Positions 1 through 3,631 of a DNA stretch of 6,354 nt are shown piece by piece (the stretch's first letter is position 1; every line of letters starts with the position of its first letter). A model generated the notes under the pieces. It did no database searches. It saw only the letters and a list, made by a program, of their open reading frames with translations, and was not told the DNA's origin. A program made the position numbers and the translations under genes. The DNA is from an uncultured Lachnospiraceae bacterium. Lineage in GTDB: Bacteria; Bacillota; Clostridia; Lachnospirales; Lachnospiraceae. Location: contig OMSM01000325.1 of assembly GCA_900313745.1 (NCBI GenBank), positions 1-6,354 of the forward strand. Direction: 5' to 3'.

Positions 1-624
1 GAAGAGGCGATGAAGGTGGTCAAGCAGACCGCTACCGCGAAGTTTGATGAGACGGTTGAGATCAACATCCGTACCGGGTGCGACGGCCGTCACGCCGATC
101 AGGCCATCCGCGGCGCAGTCGTTCTGCCTCACGGCACCGGCAAGACCGTCCGCGTTCTTGTCTTCGCGAAAGGAACCAAGCTTGACGAGGCTCAGGCAGC
201 CGGAGCGGATTATGTCGGCGGTGATGAGCTCATCCCGAGAATCCAGAACGAGGGCTGGCTTGATTTCGATGTTGTTGTTGCAACCCCTGACATGATGAGT
301 GTTGTCGGACGTCTCGGTAAGATCCTCGGCCCCAAGGGCCTGATGCCCAACCCGAAGGCCGGAACGGTTACCATGGATGTCACCAAGGCGATCGCGGATA
401 TCAAAGCCGGTAAGATCGAGTACCGTCTCGACAGGGCCAATATTGTTCACTGCCCGATCGGAAAGGCTTCCTTCAGCGAGGAGCAGCTTGTGGACAACTT
501 CAATGCTCTTCTGAACGCGATTGTCCGCGCGAAGCCCGCTGCGGTCAAGGGCCAGTATTTAAAGAGCATCTCCGTCGCGACCACCATGGGCCCCGGCGTG
601 AAGATTGTTTCCAACAGATATTAA
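1..624 (+). CDS. rplA: 50S ribosomal protein L1 (5'-truncated by window edge)
   Basis: L1 binds 23S rRNA and forms the mobile stalk at the ribosomal E site; in many bacteria it also represses its own mRNA. The reading frame is open from base 1 (Glu-Glu-Ala, then the ATG at 10-12), so that ATG is an internal Met and not the start. L1 is usually about 230 residues; 207 are visible, so roughly 20-25 N-terminal residues lie outside. Family signatures seen in order are VLPHGTGKTVRV, GWLDFDVVVATPDMM, the hallmark GRLGKILGPKGLMPNPKAGTV region, a KIEYRLD segment, PIGKASF and the C-terminal GQYLKSISVATTMGPGVK. The frame ends at TAA 622-624. No mutation or frameshift is visible. rplK is expected just upstream. 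A CapA-family gene follows after only 12 bases, and a terminator-like hairpin lies at 651-681. Confidence 0.98.
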   Translation, partial: EEAMKVVKQTATAKFDETVEINIRTGCDGRHADQAIRGAVVLPHGTGKTVRVLVFAKGTKLDEAQAAGADYVGGDELIPRIQNEGWLDFDVVVATPDMMSVVGRLGKILGPKGLMPNPKAGTVTMDVTKAIADIKAGKIEYRLDRANIVHCPIGKASFSEEQLVDNFNALLNAIVRAKPAAVKGQYLKSISVATTMGPGVKIVSNRY

Positions 625-636
625 TTCGGACGCTTT

Positions 637-2004
637 ATGAGAAATCAGGAAAGGCGCGCGCCGTCAGGCGCGCGCTTTCTTACAATATTCATCAGTACGC
701 TTTTTGTGACGCTCCTTGTCGGAGGTGCGGTTTTTGCCGCGCTGCTGTATGGGCTGGAAAAGCGGCAGAGGGCCAGGGCGTCGGAGGAAGCGGCGCTTGC
801 CCTTTCGCAGTCCTTAACTGTCGATGCAGAGGAACAGGTACCTGCTTCAGTGAAGGAAGAGGAGATCCCTGCAGAGGTGATTCCTGCGGAGGAGGCTCCG
901 CAGGAATCTGCAGTGCTTTCCGAGCCTGAACCCGAACCGGAACCTGAACCTGAACCGGAACCAGAGGAACTCTATCCTACCGCGTCCCCGAATATTCTCA
1001 AGACCGAGGGAGGAGTTTTCCGCGTCACGGACACTGCCCAGCAGGATCTTGTGACCTTTGCCTTTACCGGGGATATTCTTTTCGACGAGGGATATGCCGT
1101 AGCTGCCGCGGCGCTGCAGAGGGGCGGAATAGAGCAGTCATTTGACGCGGAGGTTCTGGCCTTAATGCGCGGGGCAGATGTCCTCGTGGTCAACAATGAG
1201 TTCCCTTACAGTGACAGAGGGACACCGACACCAGGCAAAACATATACCTTCCGCGCGCATACCGACAAGGCGCTCTGGCTTCCGCTGATCGGAGCGGACG
1301 TAGCCGCGATGGCGAACAATCACAGCTTTGATTACGGGGAACAGGCATTCCTGGATACCCTGGACACGCTCGATGCGATGAGCATGATCCGCGTCGGCGC
1401 CGGCCGTGAGATCAACGAGGCTGCGTCGCCGGTCATCTTTGAAATTGGCGGAATGCGGGTTGCCCTGCTTAACGCCACTCAGATTGAGCGCTTTGACAAT
1501 AACCCCGATACAAGAGGGGCGGCGGAAGGAGTCCCCGGAGTATTCCGGGCGTGGCAGCCGGACCGTCTTCTTGAGGAGATCAGAAAAGCCGATCAGGCTG
1601 CTGACCAGGTCATCGTATTCATGCACTGGGGAACGGAGAAGGAGAGCCAGCCGGACCAGTGGCAGACCGGACGGACAGGGGATATGATTGCCGCCGGCGC
1701 GGACGTGATCGTAGGTGCGCATCCGCACTGCCTGCAGCCGATAAGCTACCAGGGAGATGTTCCGGTGATCTACAGCCTTGGCAATTTCCTTTTCACCTCG
1801 TTTACTGTAGATACGGGAATTGCGGAAATCACTTTCCGCCCGTCGACGAAGGAGCTGGTGTCCGTCCGCTTTGTCCCGATGCTGCAGAATAATTCCAGGG
1901 TCAACATGCTGCATGACGCGGAGCAGCAGAGGGTGCTGGACAAGCTCCGCTCCTGGGATTCATCGGTGAATATCGATGCTGACGGTTATGTCACGCGGCG
2001 GTGA
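637..2004 (+). CDS. Membrane-anchored CapA-family protein (PGA_cap, metallophosphoesterase-like)
   Basis: The protein has 455 residues. Residues 1-13 are basic, 14-40 form one hydrophobic membrane segment followed by positive charges (KRQRAR), and 50-112 are an acidic, proline-rich spacer with seven Glu-Pro pairs. From about 140 comes a CapA/PGA_cap domain, expected outside the membrane. Its family motifs are present: FTGDILF (Asp146), NNEFP (186-190), ANNHSFDYG (NNH at 227-229), HWGTE (330-334), GAHPHC (His362, His364) and YSLGNF (379-384). These supply the Asp, Asn and His ligands typical of the calcineurin-like fold, so the metal site looks intact. Family members are linked to poly-gamma-glutamate or capsule synthesis, but no capB- or capC-like partner is visible and the real substrate is unknown. 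The start at 637 is preferred because it keeps the charged N-terminus and whole membrane helix; its ribosome site (CGGA, 627-630) is weak. The only in-frame alternative, GTG 706, would cut the helix. No convincing promoter is seen. Confidence 0.92.
   Translation: MRNQERRAPSGARFLTIFISTLFVTLLVGGAVFAALLYGLEKRQRARASEEAALALSQSLTVDAEEQVPASVKEEEIPAEVIPAEEAPQESAVLSEPEPEPEPEPEPEPEELYPTASPNILKTEGGVFRVTDTAQQDLVTFAFTGDILFDEGYAVAAAALQRGGIEQSFDAEVLALMRGADVLVVNNEFPYSDRGTPTPGKTYTFRAHTDKALWLPLIGADVAAMANNHSFDYGEQAFLDTLDTLDAMSMIRVGAGREINEAASPVIFEIGGMRVALLNATQIERFDNNPDTRGAAEGVPGVFRAWQPDRLLEEIRKADQAADQVIVFMHWGTEKESQPDQWQTGRTGDMIAAGADVIVGAHPHCLQPISYQGDVPVIYSLGNFLFTSFTVDTGIAEITFRPSTKELVSVRFVPMLQNNSRVNMLHDAEQQRVLDKLRSWDSSVNIDADGYVTRR
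651..681 (+). terminator. Terminator-like GC hairpin inside the first codons of the CapA-family gene
   Basis: Bases 651-662 (AAGGCGCGCGCC) pair with 667-678 (GGCGCGCGCTTT) around the tetraloop GTCA: 11 Watson-Crick pairs plus one G-U at 653/676. The stem is followed by a short T-rich run, giving TTTCTT at 676-681. It has the shape of an intrinsic terminator and sits 26 bases after the rplA stop, where the rplK-rplA terminator would be expected. However, it also encodes residues 5-14 of the CapA-family protein. The U-tract is imperfect, so termination may be partial. It could act as an attenuator for the downstream gene. Confidence 0.6.
922..963 (+). repeat. Tandem Glu-Pro codon repeat in the CapA-family gene
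   Basis: Seven consecutive Glu-Pro dipeptides (residues 96-109) are encoded by imperfect 6-base units of the GAACCN type; the proline codons vary between CCT, CCC, CCG and CCA. Such (EP)n runs form stiff, extended acidic spacers and fit a linker holding the catalytic domain away from the membrane or through the cell wall. Repeat number in such tracts often varies between strains. Confidence 0.85.
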
Positions 2005-2022
2005 GGAACAGGCGCCGCCGCG
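1994..2022 (+). other. Stable hairpin spanning the CapA-family stop codon
   Basis: CGCGGCGG (1994-2001) pairs perfectly over 8 bases with CCGCCGCG (2015-2022). The 13-base loop begins with the TGA stop codon (2002-2004). No T-run follows, so it is not itself an intrinsic terminator. It may protect the 3' end of the message or be incidental to GC-rich sequence. Confidence 0.5.
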
Positions 2023-2035
2023 ATACACTTTAGAT

Positions 2036-2088
2036 TGTCCCGCCGGCTGAGGCATCAGATTGATGGGACAGCCGGCTGCCGGTTTTTT
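2036..2088 (+). terminator. Probable intrinsic terminator of the CapA-family gene
   Basis: GCCGGCTG (2042-2049) pairs with CAGCCGGC (2069-2076), enclosing a smaller hairpin CATCA/TGATG (2053-2057 with 2061-2065). T6 runs follow at 2083-2088 and 2098-2103. The six bases TGCCGG between stem and first T-run make it less canonical. A competing pairing, TGTCCC (2036-2041) with GGGACA (2065-2070), is also possible, as is a tight CCGG-CTG-CCGG hairpin directly at the first T-run. Its position just before the rplJ promoter supports a transcription boundary. Confidence 0.6.
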
Positions 2089-2115
2089 GGGGTCTGGTTT
2101 TTTACCATTTCTGTG

Positions 2116-2145
2116 TTGACAGAATGACCACAGCAGTGTTATTTT
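2116..2145 (+). promoter_or_regulatory. Promoter of the rplJ-rplL operon
   Basis: A perfect -35 box TTGACA (2116-2121) is followed by an 18-base spacer and a -10 box TATTTT (2140-2145) with an extended TG element at 2137-2138. Transcription is predicted to begin near 2152, giving an untranslated leader of about 205 bases before rplJ. The housekeeping sigma factor would read it. Confidence 0.75.
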
Positions 2146-2166
2146 ATTGTTCGTTGCGGATGAGAT

Positions 2167-2310
2167 GCCATTCATTCGCGGCACATGCCGAAGACAGCAG
2201 GCGCCGTAAGGCGTAAGGAGCGGTGAGCACGCCTGCCGAGGAATGAGATCTGAATGCGGATTATGTCCTCCTGTCTTTGCAGTCTGCGCAAATGACAGGT
2301 TTTTTATTTT
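2167..2310 (+). ncRNA. L10 leader: ribosomal-protein autoregulatory RNA upstream of rplJ
   Basis: This leader carries the hallmark GAAGACAGCAGG (2190-2201) and CCTGCCGAGG (2232-2241) segments of the L10-leader family. Helices I can draw are an outer stem CATTC (2169-2173) with GAATG (2252-2256), a hairpin CGGC-ACAT-GCCG (2179-2190), and an L10-binding arm GCAGG (2197-2201) with CCTGC (2232-2236). Inside that arm is a hairpin CGCC-GTAA-GGCG (2202-2213) plus purine-rich internal-loop bases. Together they resemble a three-way junction. An intrinsic terminator (2270-2310) follows. In Bacillus subtilis the L10-L12 complex binds such a leader and promotes termination, lowering rplJL expression; the same is inferred here. 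Confidence 0.85.
2270..2310 (+). terminator. Attenuator terminator in the L10 leader
   Basis: CCTGTCTTTGC (2270-2280) pairs with GCAAA-T-GACAGG (2288-2299): 11 pairs with one bulged T at 2293 and the 7-base loop AGTCTGC. TTTTTTATTTT (2300-2310) follows at once, the textbook intrinsic terminator layout. It lies about 47 bases before the rplJ start, so termination here gives a short leader RNA and no L10 or L12. Its 5' arm can instead pair with 2190-2201 upstream (antiterminator). Confidence 0.85.
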
Positions 2311-2343
2311 CCGTCTCTATCTCTTTCGGCGAGAAAATCTAAA

Positions 2344-2350
2344 AGGAGGT
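2344..2350 (+). promoter_or_regulatory. Ribosome binding site that fixes the rplJ start
   Basis: AGGAGGT at 2344-2350 lies 6 bases before ATG 2357, an ideal Shine-Dalgarno. It rules out the in-frame upstream ATG at 2243, which lies inside the structured leader and would add 38 residues foreign to L10. Confidence 0.95.
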
Positions 2351-2356
2351 ACGAAG

Positions 2357-2914
2357 ATGGCAAAGGTTGAGTTAAAACAGCCGGTCGTTCAGGAAATCTC
2401 TGAGCGCATCGACGGTGCTCAGTCGGTCGTTCTGGTGGATGCCCGCGGTCTTACCGTGGCACAGGACACCGAGCTGCGCAGAGCCCTTCGTGCGGAAGGC
2501 ATCCAGTACAAGGTTTATAAGAACACTCTTATGAACTTTGCGTTCAAGGACACGCCCTGTGAAGGTCTGGCCCCTTATCTGAACGGGCCCAGCGCCATAG
2601 CGGTGTCCAAGAATGATGCTACAGCTCCCGCACGTATTCTGGCTGAGTTTGCCAAGAAGGCCAACAAGCTGGAGATCAAGGCAGGTACGGTTGAGGGCAA
2701 GGTATTTGACGCCGAAGGAATCGCAGCGGTTGCGCTGATTCCCGGAAGAGATGCTCTGCTGGCCAGACTGTTCGGCAGCATGCAGTCCCCGATCGCGAAC
2801 TTCGCACGTATCGCGAAGCAGATCGCCGAGAAGAACGGCGAGGGCAGCGAAGCTGCTCCCGCAGCTGAAGAAGCAGCACCTGCAGCTGAGGAAGCCCCCG
2901 CTCCCGAAGCGTAA
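2357..2914 (+). CDS. rplJ: 50S ribosomal protein L10
   Basis: L10 anchors the ribosomal P-stalk: its N-terminal domain binds 23S rRNA beside L11 and its C-terminal helix carries L7/L12 dimers. The 185-residue product begins MAKVELKQ and shows the family blocks SVVLVDARGLTV (23-34), YKVYKNTLMNFAF (51-63), the LNGPSAIA segment (75-82), and DATAPARIL (87-95). The L12-binding helix region follows (about 128-160, ending ARIAKQIAEKN). Typical L10 is about 165-175 residues; the excess is an Ala/Pro/Glu tail (161-185) with a repeated heptapeptide. The gene is first in the rplJ-rplL operon, controlled by the leader terminator upstream. Its product, with L12, is the likely repressor. The stop is TAA 2912-2914, 91 bases before rplL. 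Confidence 0.98.
   Translation: MAKVELKQPVVQEISERIDGAQSVVLVDARGLTVAQDTELRRALRAEGIQYKVYKNTLMNFAFKDTPCEGLAPYLNGPSAIAVSKNDATAPARILAEFAKKANKLEIKAGTVEGKVFDAEGIAAVALIPGRDALLARLFGSMQSPIANFARIAKQIAEKNGEGSEAAPAAEEAAPAAEEAPAPEA
2849..2911 (+). repeat. 21-base tandem repeat encoding the L10 C-terminal tail
   Basis: Three consecutive 21-base units (2849-2869, 2870-2890, 2891-2911) encode EAAPAAE, EAAPAAE and a degenerate EAPAPEA. The first two give identical peptides with synonymous codon differences, which argues for an old or selected repeat and not a recent slippage event. The peptide resembles the Ala-rich L12 hinge and is probably disordered. Confidence 0.85.
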
Positions 2915-2923
2915 TGCACGAAA

Positions 2924-2978
2924 GGACGCCGCTCTGCAGCGTCCGGCAACACTCCGGGCATTCCCGGAACCGATTTTT
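2924..2978 (+). other. Two hairpins in the rplJ-rplL gap
   Basis: The first hairpin pairs GGACGC (2924-2929) with GCGTCC (2939-2944). The second pairs TCCGGG (2953-2958) with CCCGGA (2963-2968) around CATT. It is followed, after five bases, by TTTTT (2974-2978). The second looks like a weak terminator, but both could instead be mRNA processing or stability elements that protect the rplL portion. The rplL ribosome site follows 16 bases after the T-run. Confidence 0.5.
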
Positions 2979-2994
2979 CGCATATTATCTTAAT

Positions 2995-3000
2995 GGAGGT
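2995..3000 (+). promoter_or_regulatory. Ribosome binding site of rplL
   Basis: A perfect GGAGGT lies 5 bases before ATG 3006. This strong site suits the need for more L7/L12 than L10 (4 or 6 copies per ribosome) and lies outside the two hairpins just upstream. Confidence 0.92.
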
Positions 3001-3005
3001 ATATC

Positions 3006-3380
3006 ATGGCTAAGTTAAGCACCCAGGAATTCATCGATGCGATCAAGGAGCTGACCGTTCTCGAGCTGAACGATCTTGTCAAGGCCTGCGAGGAGGAGTT
3101 TGGTGTCTCCGCAGCAGCAGGTGTTGTCGTCGCGGCCGCCGGCCCCGCAGCAGCAGCTGAGGAAGAGAAGACCGAGTTTGATGTTGAGCTGACCGAGATC
3201 GGCCCCAACAAGGTTAAGGTTATCAAGGTTGTCCGTGAGATCACCGGCCTTGGCCTGAAGGAGGCTAAGGATCTTGTTGACTCCGCTCCTAAGATGATCA
3301 AGGAGCAGGTCTCCAAGGAAGAGGCAGAGGAGATCCAGAAGAAGGTCGAGGCTGAGGGCGCAAAGGTTACCCTTAAGTAA
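3006..3380 (+). CDS. rplL: 50S ribosomal protein L7/L12
   Basis: L7/L12 is the multicopy stalk protein that recruits EF-Tu, EF-G, IF2 and release factor 3 and stimulates their GTP hydrolysis. The 124-residue product is of normal length. Residues 1-34 are the N-terminal dimerisation and L10-binding helices (FIDAIKELTVLELNDLVKA). Residues 35-55 are the Ala/Gly/Val-rich flexible hinge with GVVVAAAGPAAAA. Residues 56-124 are the globular factor-binding domain, with the conserved VKVIKVVRE (70-78) and TGLGLKEAKDLVD (80-92) surface. It is the second gene of the rplJ operon, with a perfect ribosome site and a strong terminator just downstream. The sequence wording is close to that of Lachnospiraceae. 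Nothing is missing. Confidence 0.99.
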   Translation: MAKLSTQEFIDAIKELTVLELNDLVKACEEEFGVSAAAGVVVAAAGPAAAAEEEKTEFDVELTEIGPNKVKVIKVVREITGLGLKEAKDLVDSAPKMIKEQVSKEEAEEIQKKVEAEGAKVTLK

Positions 3381-3406
3381 TTCCAGAAGACCGGACAGAA
3401 TCTTTC

Positions 3407-3438
3407 GGGGCGGCGCAAATTGCGCCGCCCCTTTCTTT
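3407..3438 (+). terminator. Strong intrinsic terminator of the rplJ-rplL operon
   Basis: GGGGCGGCGC (3407-3416) pairs perfectly over 10 bases with GCGCCGCCCC (3422-3431) around the loop AAATT; TTTCTTT (3432-3438) follows. It lies 26 bases after the rplL stop. It would separate rplJL from rpoB transcription, at least in part. Confidence 0.9.
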
Positions 3439-3448
3439 AAATTTCCCG

Positions 3449-3478
3449 TTGACAGGCGAACTTCATTTGTGGTAATGT
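3449..3478 (+). promoter_or_regulatory. Probable promoter of rpoB
   Basis: A perfect -35 box TTGACA (3449-3454) is followed after 18 bases by TAATGT (3473-3478), a poor -10 box helped by an extended TG at 3470-3471. This is the same TTGACA, 18-base spacer, TGn layout as the rplJ promoter. A better-looking -10 hexamer, TATTAT (3478-3483), is 23 bases from the -35 box and so is unlikely to pair with it. The start is predicted near 3485, but the exact -10 is uncertain. Confidence 0.6.
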
Positions 3479-3484
3479 ATTATC

Positions 3485-3631
3485 CGCATATCTATTGGTG
3501 AAACTATGCGCTTTTTTTAGTGCGGACTTTTTTGCGTCCGATGTGGAAAGTGCGGTTTTGCTGTAAACTGTTTCATTAATTATCGGGTCTGGCCTAGATC
3601 AGCCAGGGCTGAAGGAAACCGGGGTACAAGA
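3485..3631 (+). promoter_or_regulatory. Untranslated rpoB leader with T-rich hairpins
   Basis: This leader of about 147 bases holds several small hairpins. CGCATA (3485-3490) pairs with TATGCG (3505-3510) and is followed by C and seven Ts (3512-3518). CGGAC (3523-3527) pairs with GTCCG (3536-3540) around a loop with six Ts. CTGGC (3589-3593) pairs with GCCAG (3602-3606) shortly before the start codon. The first has a terminator-like order but sits at the very start of the RNA. I do not recognise a named riboswitch or ribosomal leader. The rpoB ribosome site is a modest GGGGT (3621-3625). Confidence 0.5.

Noticed and set aside
10..12. ATG at 10 as the start of L1
   Set aside because: The frame is open to base 1 and L1 normally has ~20-25 more residues before the VKQTATAKFDETVE segment, so the gene simply begins outside the window.
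544..636. Promoter for the CapA-family gene inside the end of rplA
   Set aside because: TATTAA (619-624) resembles a -10 box, but no acceptable -35 box lies 16-18 bases upstream.
1162..1914. Open frame on the - strand opposite the CapA-family gene (about 250 codons)
   Set aside because: The + strand frame has complete CapA-family motifs; the antisense translation shows no recognisable domain and is a shadow.
2243..2356. Upstream in-frame ATG as an alternative L10 start
   Set aside because: It lies in the L10 leader, upstream of the attenuator terminator, and the added residues match nothing in L10; a perfect ribosome site marks 2357.
2372..2983. Open frames on the - strand over rplJ
   Set aside because: They are Cys/Ser/Arg-rich shadows of the Ala-rich L10 gene and have no ribosome site.
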